The notes: a model not told the origin generated them from the letters alone. A DNA stretch of 64,000 nt from Schlesneria sphaerica (GCF_044336245.1 NZ_CP172346.1:3782001-3846000), one strand, 5' to 3'. Shown: positions 8,640 to 18,437, counted from the first letter of the stretch. Made by a program: numbers and translations.

Positions 8640-10802
8640 ATGCAGGTGCTCGCCCATGCGTTCAGACGATGCCGGGAGCTTGTTCTGGATCACCGCCATC
8701 GGCAACGTCTTCGGACCCGTAAAAAGCAGAGCAGACTCACGTCACCCGAAGTGCTTGAAATCCGCATGCTGCTCACCACTTACACGGTGAACAGCCTGGG
8801 TGACAACAACGTGGGTACCGGCAACACCGGAGATCTGCGTTACGTCATTAATCGAGCGAATGAACTCAATACGGGAACACCCAGCACGCCTGACGTGATT
8901 CAGTTTTCGGGGGTCACTCTCACTCCCGGCAACCATACCATCTTCGTCGGAGGGGGTGCCGCAGGTGCCGTCCCTTTGCCCGCACTGACGGCTGTCGCCA
9001 CCGTTGATGGAACCACCGCGGGTGGAGTCGACAATCTTGCCGGCCTGATGCTGACCCTGGATGGTCGCCACCTCGGAGGCGAAGCCAATGGTCTGACGCT
9101 GGAAGGTGGCAATGCGATCATCATGGCGCTCGAGATCGTCAACTTCCCGGGCAACGGGATCCTGATCCATTCCTCCAACAATGTGATCGGTGGAGACGAG
9201 GTCGGATACGACGCGAACAATCAGCGAAGTAATCCTACCGGCCGGATTACCACGCTACCACGGCCCGATCCCGCGACAACATCGCCCGTATACGTACGCC
9301 CGCCGCAGGGAAATGTCATTTCGGGAAATGGTCGCCACGGCGTCCTGGTCGAGAACGGTGCCAATAACAATCTGTTTCAGGGAAACTACATCGGTACTGA
9401 TATCAACGGGACGAAGGCCCGTGGCAACGGTGGCGATGGGGTGGTGATCAAGAACTCTGACAACAACAAGCTGTACGGAACAACTCCGCCGGATCAGGAC
9501 AATCCCTTTGTCTTCTACAATGTCATCAGCGGTAATAAAGGAAACGGGCTGGTTGTCGACGATTCAGATTCCACAATTATTTACGCAAACTTCTTCGGAC
9601 TTGGAGCAGACAACCGAACTCCCGTCGGTAATCGCCTTAATGGTGTCCTCATCAAAGGAAACTCTGACGGGACGCGCTTCGGACTGAATATCCCACTCGG
9701 AAACGTCGCCTCCGCTAACGGCCTGAACGGAGTCGAAGTCCGCGATACCGCCTCGCGAACGCTGCTGATGAATACGTTCGGCGGCATCGCGGCTTTTAAT
9801 CCGTCCGCTCAAGTCGGAAATCACGGGAACGGGATCCTCATCACGACCAATGGGGGCGGAAAGTTCTTCGGTTCGTCCGAATTCAGTACCATCATCCTTA
9901 CCAGTCAGCTCTCGGGCAATCATCTTAACGGCGTCGAGATCAGCGGTAACGCTGCGGCCGTTCAAATCAGCCAGTCGGTAATCGGGATGCAAACCAATGG
10001 GGCGACGGCACAACCCAATCTTAAAAATGGAATTGAGATCAGCGGTCGTGCATCGAACATCGCCCTCGGAGGATTCGAGCCATCCGTCCTCGGAGGATCC
10101 GAATTTCCTGAAGGTGAAGAACCCTTCTTCGAAGCAGCGAATCTGATCTCAGGAAATCGGTGGAACGGAATTTCTATCAGCCAGCACGTCAGTAACGTGA
10201 CCATTATCAACAGTTTCATTGGTACGGACATTTCCGGAAGCAACCCGGCAGGCAATGGCCGAAACGGCATTTACATTGTCGGCAGCTCTGGAAATCAGAT
10301 TGGCTCGCCGTTGAACGGTCCCACGCCGGGTAATGGGGTGACTCACCTTGATCGAAACATCATCGCCTTTAACGCTCACGATGGGGTTCAGGTCAATCGG
10401 GCAACGGGGAACAGCATCATTGGCAATTCGATCTACCAGAATGGCCGACTCGGAATCCATTTGATTGGATGCGGTATCTCGAACCCGCCTGCTCCAAGAC
10501 TTGTCTCCGCCCAAATCGCAAGCAATGGAACGACTCAAGTCCGCGGAACGCTGATCGGACGACCTCGCACGACCTACCTGGTGGAAGTTTTTGCTGATCC
10601 GTCTGCGAAACCAGGTAACGGAAAGATATCCCTCGGTACGACGCAGGTCACGACGGATGCCAGGGGCCATGCCCAGTTCAAAATCACTGGGCTGGTCGAT
10701 CCCCAGCCTCGAGCTGCCGGATTCATCAGCGCAACGGTAACCGGTCCAACTGGCACCACGTCCATGTTCTCCAGACCCATTCGAGCCCAGCGGATCGGCT
10801 GA
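8640..10802 (+). CDS. Secreted right-handed beta-helix protein with LExRxLL sorting motif
   Basis: 720-residue protein. The N-terminus is Arg-rich, then VLEIRMLL at residues 38-45 fits the planctomycete LEPR-xLL export/sorting motif (Glu40, Arg42, Leu44-Leu45); this replaces a normal signal peptide in many giant planctomycete surface proteins. Residues ~48-75 (TYTVNSLGDNN...GDLRYVINRAN) are the beginning seen in parallel beta-helix proteins of the polymorphic outer-membrane type. Residues ~100-620 are repeating coils with NGV, GNGxxGV and GNxIGT units, the parallel beta-helix (right-handed, PbH1-like) pattern. The last ~90 residues form a beta domain (TTYLVEVFADPSA). Probably a cell-surface or secreted protein that may bind or cut polysaccharide; no catalytic residues can be named. 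A strong hairpin follows at 10862. Confidence 0.85.
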   Translation: MQVLAHAFRRCRELVLDHRHRQRLRTRKKQSRLTSPEVLEIRMLLTTYTVNSLGDNNVGTGNTGDLRYVINRANELNTGTPSTPDVIQFSGVTLTPGNHTIFVGGGAAGAVPLPALTAVATVDGTTAGGVDNLAGLMLTLDGRHLGGEANGLTLEGGNAIIMALEIVNFPGNGILIHSSNNVIGGDEVGYDANNQRSNPTGRITTLPRPDPATTSPVYVRPPQGNVISGNGRHGVLVENGANNNLFQGNYIGTDINGTKARGNGGDGVVIKNSDNNKLYGTTPPDQDNPFVFYNVISGNKGNGLVVDDSDSTIIYANFFGLGADNRTPVGNRLNGVLIKGNSDGTRFGLNIPLGNVASANGLNGVEVRDTASRTLLMNTFGGIAAFNPSAQVGNHGNGILITTNGGGKFFGSSEFSTIILTSQLSGNHLNGVEISGNAAAVQISQSVIGMQTNGATAQPNLKNGIEISGRASNIALGGFEPSVLGGSEFPEGEEPFFEAANLISGNRWNGISISQHVSNVTIINSFIGTDISGSNPAGNGRNGIYIVGSSGNQIGSPLNGPTPGNGVTHLDRNIIAFNAHDGVQVNRATGNSIIGNSIYQNGRLGIHLIGCGISNPPAPRLVSAQIASNGTTQVRGTLIGRPRTTYLVEVFADPSAKPGNGKISLGTTQVTTDARGHAQFKITGLVDPQPRAAGFISATVTGPTGTTSMFSRPIRAQRIG

Positions 10803-10861
10803 GAGAGGGATGCAGCGACCGGCACCGGCGAGCGTTGCCGACGTAAAATAAACATCATCAA

Positions 10862-10897
10862 GGCCCGGTTCCTGTACCTTGGTACAAGAACTGGCCC
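10862..10897. terminator. Hairpin between convergent genes
   Basis: A near-perfect stem of about 14 base pairs (CCGGTTCCTGTACC with GGTACAAGAACTGG, one mismatch and one wobble) around a two-base loop, 60 bases after the beta-helix stop and ahead of the end of the minus-strand HAD gene. There is no T run on the plus strand; the minus-strand side is T-rich. Probably a shared, possibly bidirectional terminator. Confidence 0.45.
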
Positions 10898-11042
10898 GGA
10901 TGTTTCGTCGACTTTGGGGTGACAGACTTCACGAACCACACGCCAGGCGGCAGAAAGTCAGACGACAATGCGACCGGGGTCTGACTTGCTGAGAATCTCC
11001 TGCCTGGCGACGACGCATGCGTGCGACGGTTGATAGCCTCGA

Positions 11043-11861
11043 TCACGCCGACGCGGGAAACAAGACCTCTGTCAGGTGGTGCCAGTTTCGGTAGTCGGGG
11101 ACGATGATGTCGGCACCCGCCTGGATCAGTCGAGTCCGCTTCCAGTCTTCGACCTGCCCACTGCGGTGAGTCTCGTCGGTCGCACAGCCGATTGCGACTC
11201 CACCGAGTTCCTTCACATTTTCGATTTCGACGAAGCCGTCGCCCAGGCCGAGCAGTTCCGAACCATGCGAGCCTGAATCGGCGAGAACCTGCTTCATCAC
11301 TGCCAGTTTAGAGAAATCACGCGAATCGGCCCCGGGACCGTAGATGCGGCCTTCGAAGTAGTGATCGATTCCCAGAACCTTTGCTTCGTGACGGACATTC
11401 ACCACGGCAGTACCGCTGGCGAGCGTCATTTGCACGCCACGTGCGCGAAGGTCATCGAGAAACGCTCGGGCGCCGGGGACCAGCAGGTCATCGGCCGAAC
11501 ATTCCCCCGCCTCGAGCATCGCCATCCGCTGTTCCGCTTTATGGATCAGCGCGTCGAGGAACTGCTGGGTGTAGTACTCGGGCGATTCCGCGTCGCCACC
11601 CCGCTCCTTGAGCGTCTTGACGAAGAAGTCCATCTGATAGATTGTCGGCCGGCCATTCAGGTTCAGAACGAAGTTGCTGATGAACGCCGTCAAATCGGCG
11701 TCGGATTCCGAGGCAGGAGTCAGCGGCCTGAGCTTAGCAAACATCAGGTCGACCATGATCTCAACCCACCCCGATCGAATCAGGCTTAAAGTCCCGTCAA
11801 AGTCGATGACGGCAATTCGCGGAGTACGATGATTCTGAAGCGGACGGATAAATTCGGGCAT
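11043..11861 (-). CDS. HAD-superfamily hydrolase
   Basis: 272-residue cytosolic haloacid-dehalogenase-type phosphatase. Motif I is VIDFDGTLS (nucleophile Asp20, acid Asp22), motif II is a Ser/Thr in TLASGTAV, and motif III/IV is LGLGDGFVEIENVKE, with conserved metal-binding Asp. A helical cap of about 100 residues separates motif I from motif II. Family members dephosphorylate small phosphorylated metabolites; the substrate is not readable. A near-invariant N-terminus PRIAVIDFDGT supports the ATG at 11861. It is transcribed alone, divergent from the sorbosone-dehydrogenase-like gene, with 237 bases between starts. Confidence 0.85.
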   Translation of the reverse strand: MPEFIRPLQNHRTPRIAVIDFDGTLSLIRSGWVEIMVDLMFAKLRPLTPASESDADLTAFISNFVLNLNGRPTIYQMDFFVKTLKERGGDAESPEYYTQQFLDALIHKAEQRMAMLEAGECSADDLLVPGARAFLDDLRARGVQMTLASGTAVVNVRHEAKVLGIDHYFEGRIYGPGADSRDFSKLAVMKQVLADSGSHGSELLGLGDGFVEIENVKELGGVAIGCATDETHRSGQVEDWKRTRLIQAGADIIVPDYRNWHHLTEVLFPASA

Positions 11862-12098
11862 TCGGGTGGCATGTCCAGAAATAGGATGGCAGGGGGACGT
11901 TGCGAAACGGATGGTTTAGCGTGCGAACACCAGCAGAGTCAAAGTCGAGGGGGACTTTGACAGTGTGGCAGGAAGGATACAACTTTCCCAATACGGTTGC
12001 GTTTCCGACAGTTCTGATGTTATCTCAATGAATCTCCAGAGGCATCCAACCCGGATGGTGCTTCGTTCGCAGTTCACTCTCGCAGGAATCTCTTCACC

Positions 12099-13355
12099 GT
12101 GAAATGCATCCTTGTGAATCGCGTCATGTTGTTTGCCGCAATGATTCAAGCGTGTCTGCTCGGTAACTTGCACGCCCAGATTGATGAATCTCCTCTCAAA
12201 GTCGAACCCGTCGTCGCCTTTAGTGACCTCAAGTGGACTGGCTGGCAGCCCGAAAACGACGATGGCCTGGCTAGCCCGCTGCGCCCCATCCTGCTGACGC
12301 ACGCTGGCGACGGATCCAATCGGATCTTCGTTCCGCAGCAGCAGGGGATCATTCACGTCTTCAAGCCCGACTCAAAAGAGACGACCGTCTTCCTGGATAT
12401 GTCCAAGAAGGTTGTCTACATCGATAAAGAAAACGAAGAAGGCTTCCTGGGGATGGCCTTCCACCCCAAGTACAAATCCAATGGCGAATTCTTCGTCTAT
12501 TACACGACGCAGGAATCTCCTCATACCACCGTCGTTTCCCGCTTCAAGGTCTCCAAAGACGATCCCAACAAGGCTGATCCCGACAGCGAAGAACAGCTGC
12601 TGGTCGTGAAGCATCCTTACTGGAACCACAAAGGGGGCACGATCTGCTTCGGTCCCGACGGTTTCCTTTACATCGCCATTGGCGACGGCGGTGCTGGCAA
12701 CGATCCACATGGAAACGGCCAGAATCTGCAGACGCTGCTGGGCAAGATCCTGCGAATTGACGTCGATCACAAGGATCCCGGGCTGAACTACGCGATCCCC
12801 AAAGACAACCCTTTCATCGGCAAACTCGCCAACAAGCAGCCGATCGCCTTGCCGGAAATCTATGCCTACGGGTTGCGGAACGTCTGGCGGATGTCGTTTG
12901 ATCGCCAGACCGGTGCCTTCTGGGCGGCAGACGTCGGACAGAACCTGTGGGAAGAAATCAACCTGATTACGAAAGGGGGCAACTATGGCTGGAATCTGCG
13001 TGAGGCCAAGCACGAGTTCGCCCCGAACAGTACCAGTGCCGGTCCGGGTCTGATCGATCCGATTTACGAATATCACCATGATATCGGCAAGTCGATCACG
13101 GGTGGACACGTCTATCGTGGCAAGAAAGTTCCCGAACTGGCTGGTCACTACCTGTACGCCGACTATGTGACGGGACGAATCTGGGCCTTGAAATACGACG
13201 AAGCAAAGAAGGCGGTTGTCGCCAATCGCGCGATTCAATATCAGGGCGCGGCACTCCCCGTCATCAGCTTCGGGGAAGACGAAGCGGGAGAAGCCTACTT
13301 CAACATCGTCAGCCCGACAGGACGTGGCATCTACACGTTCAAGTCTGCGAAATGA
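12099..13355 (+). CDS. Exported PQQ-dependent sugar (glucose/sorbosone) dehydrogenase family protein
   Basis: 418-residue beta-propeller protein of the soluble glucose/sorbosone dehydrogenase family, predicted periplasmic. It starts at GTG 12099 and has a signal peptide (VMLFAAMIQACLLGNLHAQ). Family blocks visible are RIFVPQQQGIIHVF, GFLGMAFHPKY, the Ca2+/PQQ region GGTICFGPDGFLYIAIGDGG, YGLRNVWRMSFD and the blade ADVGQNLWEEIN. Family members oxidise aldose sugars using PQQ, but many planctomycete members have no tested activity. The upstream region contains AGGA about 12 bases before the GTG. A strong hairpin terminator follows the stop, so it is likely a single-gene unit. Confidence 0.9.
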   Translation: MKCILVNRVMLFAAMIQACLLGNLHAQIDESPLKVEPVVAFSDLKWTGWQPENDDGLASPLRPILLTHAGDGSNRIFVPQQQGIIHVFKPDSKETTVFLDMSKKVVYIDKENEEGFLGMAFHPKYKSNGEFFVYYTTQESPHTTVVSRFKVSKDDPNKADPDSEEQLLVVKHPYWNHKGGTICFGPDGFLYIAIGDGGAGNDPHGNGQNLQTLLGKILRIDVDHKDPGLNYAIPKDNPFIGKLANKQPIALPEIYAYGLRNVWRMSFDRQTGAFWAADVGQNLWEEINLITKGGNYGWNLREAKHEFAPNSTSAGPGLIDPIYEYHHDIGKSITGGHVYRGKKVPELAGHYLYADYVTGRIWALKYDEAKKAVVANRAIQYQGAALPVISFGEDEAGEAYFNIVSPTGRGIYTFKSAK

Positions 13356-13387
13356 CCTGGCATCGTCAGAAAAAATGGCGTACTGAA

Positions 13388-13422
13388 AGCAGCGCCGCTC
13401 GTTTCGGGCGGTGCTGCTCTTT
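13388..13422 (+). terminator. Rho-independent-type terminator
   Basis: Stem AGCAGCGCCGC with GCGGTGCTGCT (11 pairs, one G-T) around a nine-base loop, then CTTT. It lies 33 bases after the dehydrogenase stop. Confidence 0.7.
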
Positions 13423-13509
13423 GATATCGACAATGGCGTTTCCCGCGAAGATGATTGATGTCGTTCAGTGGGCCTTTGTAATCAGCGATTCCTGTCCGGA
13501 GTTTCACGC

Positions 13510-14568
13510 GTGACACAACCAGCCTCGGATCTTCCACCACACGACGGGGACCTTGCAGCCGTCGAGCGACTGGGTGTGGCGTACCGACAGATCGTCGACC
13601 AGTTAGGGCGAGTCATCGTCGGTCAGCGCGGAGTCGTCGAAGAGTTACTGATCGCCATGCTGGCGGGGGGGCATGCGCTATTGGTCGGCGTCCCGGGGCT
13701 CGCCAAAACCTTGATGGTCAAAACGCTGTCCGAGACTCTGAATCTATCCTTTAACCGCATTCAGTTTACCCCTGACCTGATGCCTGCGGACATCACCGGA
13801 ACTGAGGTCATTCAGGAAGATAAAGCGACAGGGGGACGTGAATTCAAGTTCATTCCGGGTCCCGTGTTTGCCAATGTCCTGCTGGCGGACGAAATCAACC
13901 GAACGCCACCGAAAACACAAGCCGCTCTGCTGGAGGCCATGCAGGAACATCAGGTCACAGCCGGAGGCAAACGCCACAAGCTGCCCGATCCGTTCTTCGT
14001 ACTGGCCACGCAGAATCCCATCGAACAGGAAGGGACATATCCCCTCCCTGAAGCCCAGCTCGACCGCTTCATGTTCGAAATCCTCGTGGACTATCCCACC
14101 GAAGAGGAAGAATTCGAGATCGTCCGGCAGACAACCGTCGCCAGTCATGCTACGGTCGAAAAGGTGCTGTCGTACGACGAGTGGCTTAACCTTCAAGCCC
14201 TGGTGCGGCGAGTTCCCGTCGCCGATTCCGTCATTCGCTATGCCATGCAGTTCGCCCGCCTGACGCGTGTCGGATCGGGCCAGCCTGACTTTGTGAAGCA
14301 ATACGTGAGCTGGGGAGCCGGCCCGCGAGCGAGCCAGTACCTGATCCTGGGAGCCAAGGCCCGCGCGATTCTGCATGGACGTCCTTACGTCAGTGTTGAA
14401 GACGTACAGAAGGTCGCCGCCCCGGTGCTGCGTCATCGCATTTTGACCAACTTCAACGCCGAGGCCGAGGGAATCCGCCCCGACGACATCGTTAAAAAAC
14501 TGGCTGAACTGATCCCCCCTGACGGGTCGGTCGATCGGCTGTTACCGAAAGTCTTTAAGACAACATAA
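13510..14568 (+). CDS. MoxR-family AAA+ ATPase
   Basis: 352-residue AAA+ chaperone-like ATPase. Walker A is GVPGLAKT (60-67), Walker B is VLLADEINR (Asp127-Glu128), sensor region LATQNPIEQEGTYPLPEAQ, and the lid region begins near 250. MoxR proteins help assemble or activate metal-containing or surface protein complexes, usually with DUF58 and von Willebrand factor A genes next door. Here no such partner follows; the next gene is a small membrane protein of unknown role. The frame is open from GTG 13468, but GTG 13510 has GGAG 8 bases upstream and gives the usual N-terminus, so it is chosen. Confidence 0.93.
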   Translation: MTQPASDLPPHDGDLAAVERLGVAYRQIVDQLGRVIVGQRGVVEELLIAMLAGGHALLVGVPGLAKTLMVKTLSETLNLSFNRIQFTPDLMPADITGTEVIQEDKATGGREFKFIPGPVFANVLLADEINRTPPKTQAALLEAMQEHQVTAGGKRHKLPDPFFVLATQNPIEQEGTYPLPEAQLDRFMFEILVDYPTEEEEFEIVRQTTVASHATVEKVLSYDEWLNLQALVRRVPVADSVIRYAMQFARLTRVGSGQPDFVKQYVSWGAGPRASQYLILGAKARAILHGRPYVSVEDVQKVAAPVLRHRILTNFNAEAEGIRPDDIVKKLAELIPPDGSVDRLLPKVFKTT

Positions 14569-14570
14569 TG

Positions 14571-14603
14571 GAGCGGTCACTGCGAGCACGGGTCAGACCG
14601 CTC
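14571..14603 (+). terminator. Inverted repeat after moxR
   Basis: Perfect 8-bp arms GAGCGGTC and GACCGCTC directly after the moxR stop, without a T run. May weaken transcription into the next small gene. Confidence 0.35.
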
Positions 14604-14625
14604 AAGCTTCAGGATTAGCGACGAA

Positions 14626-15009
14626 GTGCTTAAGACACGGACTCCTTTTGAAGAAGTAATCAAGAACGGGGAACCGTCGCCCGCTGCATTTAATGCGATT
14701 GACGGCAGGTTGATTCGGATTCAACTGGTCTATTGTGGCGTTAACATCATTGCGAGCGCGTTCTTCCGTCTGGGACTCAATGCGTTCTTCACCAAGGAGC
14801 TTTGCGAGTTCCTTTCGTTGGTCGTGCTGTTCTCAACACTGCTGGGGCCAATCGTCGCGGTACTTGCGGTGGTCACAATCCCTGTTTATTGCCGCTGTAC
14901 TGACCAGGTAATGCCAAACTCTTTGACGAGTTGCCTGATGCTTGGGGTCAGCATCTTTGTGATGATCTTCAATCTCCGGGTCTATCCGGGACTTCTCGAC
15001 GGCGTTTGA
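14626..15009 (+). CDS. Small hypothetical membrane protein
   Basis: 127 residues from a GTG at 14626. Three hydrophobic segments are visible: ~33-52 (IQLVYCGVNIIASAFF), ~62-88 (LSLVVLFSTLLGPIVAVLAVVTI) and ~100-118 (SCLMLGVSIFVMIFNL). The hydrophilic N-terminus (TPFEEVIKNGEPSPAAFN) is probably cytosolic. No family is recognised. The codons look coding but the start has no good ribosome site, so the gene may start elsewhere or be regulated from the moxR transcript. It ends 11 bases before the convergent addB-like gene. Confidence 0.5.
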   Translation: MLKTRTPFEEVIKNGEPSPAAFNAIDGRLIRIQLVYCGVNIIASAFFRLGLNAFFTKELCEFLSLVVLFSTLLGPIVAVLAVVTIPVYCRCTDQVMPNSLTSCLMLGVSIFVMIFNLRVYPGLLDGV

Positions 15010-15020
15010 TACCGCCCGAG

Positions 15021-18000
15021 CTATTCGTCAGCGATGGGACATGGATCGACCGGCGCGGGCGATCGCTTCCCCAGCGCTTCAGCGAGTGGACGAAGCTGGT
15101 TCACGCGGCAGACAGTCCGGTACTGGCAGTGCCCGGTGCAGTTATCGTCATTGTTTTCAACGATGAAGTTTCCTGAGCGGATTCCCTCTGCCAGCCGAGG
15201 TAAGAGATCGTCCAGCAGGACATCCAGCGACTTCACGACAGCCTCTTCCAGCGGTGCGAAATTCTTGAGTTTCTTCGTGAGGCCCGGTTTATAGCCCGTT
15301 TCCTTGAGTGCCCAGTATCCCATCTGGAATGGGACCGCGTCCGGTGCAACCAGCCCCAGACGTCTGACCGCGATCAGATAAAGTGCAAGCTGGATCGAGC
15401 GCCCCGAGATCATATCTTCTCGTTTCAGACTGGGGCGTTGTCCGGTCTTGTAGTCGATCACCAAAAATGCGTTCTGCCCTTCGATTGTTCCGCAATCGAC
15501 TCGGTCAATCCGGCCCCGTACCTTGACGCCAGTCTCTTCATTGCCGAACCGGATTTCAGGGTTCGACTGATCGTCTGAGACAGGGGCATCGGGCAACCGG
15601 CCGAACGGAATTTCCGGAGGCAGCGATTCAATCCGGCGAAACACGTTGCCAATCTGTTCCGCATAGCTGGTGTGCTGTTCCGCGAACGCGTCTCCCCACC
15701 GCAACAGAATCAGCCGTTCGACCTCAATCAAAGCCCGTTGCAATTCCGTATCGGGAATACGTCGATCGAGTTGTGTGCTGACCAGCTCGTGGAATCGGCT
15801 GCGCAAGGCATCGCGATCTTCGGCGAATCCTTCTTTCAGCAATTCCGCCAGGACATCGTGGAGCAAGGTACCCCGTGCCGCAAAATCGGTCCCTTCCTCT
15901 GGTGAATCGACCGGCGCGATTCGCAGCACGGTCGAGAGCCAGAACTGGAAAGGGCATTTCGCGTAGGCTTCGAGTTCCGTTGCACTGAATTGATGTCGCG
16001 ACCCGAATCGGTGCTGCAGCAGCGCCTGGTTTTGGGGAAGCTCCAGTCGCCCCTCGTACGGAGTGAATCCGTGCTGATGGAATCGGTGATGGGCCACATC
16101 GCAGGCCGCGAGACTGTTAAATGCGGTCTTCCGCAAAGGTTCCCACTCCAGCACGGCGCGGAACAGCTCGGGATGCCCTGTGTGGGCCTGCACCATCGCC
16201 GCCAGTCGGACATCGGTCGGAGTCAATGCTCGATCGACGGTGGGTACAGGATTCAGCTGTCCTTCATACGTTTCGACAAACGCCCCTTTCGTGAACAACG
16301 TCGTGAGCGCCGTCACATAGGGACTCGAAAAGACCGGTTGTCCCTTCAGATTGACTGCCGGGTAACTCAGCGTCAGGCTTTTTCGCGCTCGCGTCACAAC
16401 GCTGTAGAACAGGAACATCTCGTCCGCCTGATGACTCGACCGGTGCCGCAGGATCACGCCATGTTCGTTGAATTCGCGACGTTCTGCTTCGCTGAAAAGA
16501 CAGTCGTCGCTGCGACTCATGGGGAAGCTGTTCTCCGTCATTCCCAGGAGGAACAGGTGCGGGATATCGAGATTTCGGATCTGTTCCATTCCCAGGATCC
16601 GGATACTCCCCCCCGGCTCGATTTCCGCCTTCAACGTCTCATGGCTGAGCAAGTCACTCATTTCCGCGCAGAACTCAGGAAGTTTCATCGACCGAGCGCG
16701 TCCTCCCTCTGACAACTTCTGATCGGCTTCGGCGGCCGTTCGCAGGATCCGCTGGAGCAAGTCCCAGTCGCGCGATTCGCTCACCGCAAGCGCGTCATCT
16801 GCATTGAGGTGACGACGCGTCCAACCGAGGTCTTCACCGATGGACGCCAAGACGTCCGCCCAATCGGCAAGTGTGTGCGAGCGCCGTAACTGGTCGAGAC
16901 TTCGTGACAGTCGCGTCAGCAGGGGAAGAGCCACGCGAGCCGCTGCAGTGGCACTGCGCTCTTCGGCAACCGGGTCGGACGCGGGTTCGCCGGCTGCTCG
17001 TCCCACCACGCGCAGGATGGTCTCGCGTCCTCCACCAAGCTGCAGTTGACGCAGTACAGCAGCGACAACGCGGACACCCCGGTTCGAGGCCAGCTCAGGC
17101 CAGTTCGGCTGAAAGAAACTCGAATCCAAAACCGACAACAGGCGTTCGTAAGGCCAGTCTTCCAGTTCTAACTGAAGCAACGAGGAGACGGCGCGGACCA
17201 TCGGGCTTGCCGTGAACGGGACTTCGGTCTCACACCAGACGGGAAGCCCTGCCGACCGAAGGAAGTCCCTCAGTCGAGGGCCGTCGTCGGTAATGGTGCG
17301 CAGGCCGATCACGATGTCCTGCGGCTGGACAGAACCGGGATTGGCCCCGTGATCGATGACAGTTCCCGATTCCTCACGACCGGACCTGAGCAATGCCTTA
17401 ATCCGGTGTGCAACCCCTTCCCATTCCGATGCAGGTCCCGTCGCCGCGATGATCTCCAGCCCGTCCGCTTCAGATGAAGGCTGGAGGAATCGGGGGTTCG
17501 AGAACAGTCGGTCAGCAATGACTTGAACCGATTTTGCCCGCTGCAGTCGACCTGTTCCTGCATCAGCAGCACCCACCTCAGAACCAACTGTGCCCGCTGT
17601 GGCTGCTGAAGCAGCCAGCCATTCCAGTTGAAACTTCGCCTGGGCGTCGAGTTGCTCGCGGATCCGCTGGATTGCCGCAGAGGGTTTAGAGAACAGGTTT
17701 GGACGAGTTGTCGTTGGTTCGACGGGTAGGGCGACAATGATCTGATCGATCCACCTCGACAGGATTCCCAGGATCTCATACTGCGTCTGCGTGAAGTCTG
17801 CGAAGCCGTCGACGACCACCTGTCCGACATTCGCAAACTCACCCCGAGCTCCCCGATCCAACGCATTCCGAGCCAGCCAGAAGCGGCCTTCGTTGTCGTA
17901 CCAGTTCTGCTGTGCAAGTTGTTCCTGATAGCGGGAGTAAATCAGTCCAATTTCCAGATCGCGACGCGCGAAACTGGATTTCCGTTTCCGGCAGGCCGCG

Positions 18001-18437
18001 ACAAATTCCTCAGGCCAGATTTCTTCCCGTTTCAGTTCGCTGATGAAGTTGGAAACGATATCCAGAAAACCGGTCGTCCCGGCGATCGGGCGGAAGTAGC
18101 GTAGTTCGCCCTGATCCTGCAAGCCACTGGCAATCCGGCGGATCAAGAGCCGCTTCATCACCGGCGAGATCGGCGAGTCCGGCACGCCTTCCGATTCCAG
18201 AATCTTTCGTGCGAACTGATCGAACGTCAGAATATTCGGTGAGAAGCAAACCGCACCCTGGCGGGCGACAACTTGCCGAACGATCGATTTCTGAATTCGC
18301 TGCGTCGGCGAAAGCCACAAGCAGGTCCCGAACCGCCCCTCAGACCGGGCCCGCTCCAGAGCGGCCCCATAAGTCTTCAGCAGCCTCTCGGTCTTCCCCG
18401 CTCCAGCGCAACCCGCGATGATAGTGAATTGAGTCAT
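15021..18437 (-). CDS. AddB/RexB-like PD-(D/E)XK nuclease, ATP-dependent deoxyribonuclease subunit
   Basis: 1138-residue protein resembling the AddB subunit of AddAB recombination nuclease, which processes double-strand breaks. The N-terminus has a P-loop, GCAGAGKT (residues 9-16), and inactive UvrD-like helicase folds follow. The C-terminal nuclease domain has the PD-(D/E)XK core VIDYKTG (Asp995, Lys997). Four cysteines fit the AddB iron-sulphur staple: Cys828 in KCPFQFW and Cys1100, Cys1104, Cys1110. The last three are spaced C-x3-C-x5-C, one residue wider than the CxxC usual in AddB. No addA lies beside it in this window, so the partner must be elsewhere or absent. ATG 18437 with the P-loop immediately after is the expected start. 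Confidence 0.88.
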   Translation of the reverse strand: MTQFTIIAGCAGAGKTERLLKTYGAALERARSEGRFGTCLWLSPTQRIQKSIVRQVVARQGAVCFSPNILTFDQFARKILESEGVPDSPISPVMKRLLIRRIASGLQDQGELRYFRPIAGTTGFLDIVSNFISELKREEIWPEEFVAACRKRKSSFARRDLEIGLIYSRYQEQLAQQNWYDNEGRFWLARNALDRGARGEFANVGQVVVDGFADFTQTQYEILGILSRWIDQIIVALPVEPTTTRPNLFSKPSAAIQRIREQLDAQAKFQLEWLAASAATAGTVGSEVGAADAGTGRLQRAKSVQVIADRLFSNPRFLQPSSEADGLEIIAATGPASEWEGVAHRIKALLRSGREESGTVIDHGANPGSVQPQDIVIGLRTITDDGPRLRDFLRSAGLPVWCETEVPFTASPMVRAVSSLLQLELEDWPYERLLSVLDSSFFQPNWPELASNRGVRVVAAVLRQLQLGGGRETILRVVGRAAGEPASDPVAEERSATAAARVALPLLTRLSRSLDQLRRSHTLADWADVLASIGEDLGWTRRHLNADDALAVSESRDWDLLQRILRTAAEADQKLSEGGRARSMKLPEFCAEMSDLLSHETLKAEIEPGGSIRILGMEQIRNLDIPHLFLLGMTENSFPMSRSDDCLFSEAERREFNEHGVILRHRSSHQADEMFLFYSVVTRARKSLTLSYPAVNLKGQPVFSSPYVTALTTLFTKGAFVETYEGQLNPVPTVDRALTPTDVRLAAMVQAHTGHPELFRAVLEWEPLRKTAFNSLAACDVAHHRFHQHGFTPYEGRLELPQNQALLQHRFGSRHQFSATELEAYAKCPFQFWLSTVLRIAPVDSPEEGTDFAARGTLLHDVLAELLKEGFAEDRDALRSRFHELVSTQLDRRIPDTELQRALIEVERLILLRWGDAFAEQHTSYAEQIGNVFRRIESLPPEIPFGRLPDAPVSDDQSNPEIRFGNEETGVKVRGRIDRVDCGTIEGQNAFLVIDYKTGQRPSLKREDMISGRSIQLALYLIAVRRLGLVAPDAVPFQMGYWALKETGYKPGLTKKLKNFAPLEEAVVKSLDVLLDDLLPRLAEGIRSGNFIVENNDDNCTGHCQYRTVCRVNQLRPLAEALGKRSPAPVDPCPIADE

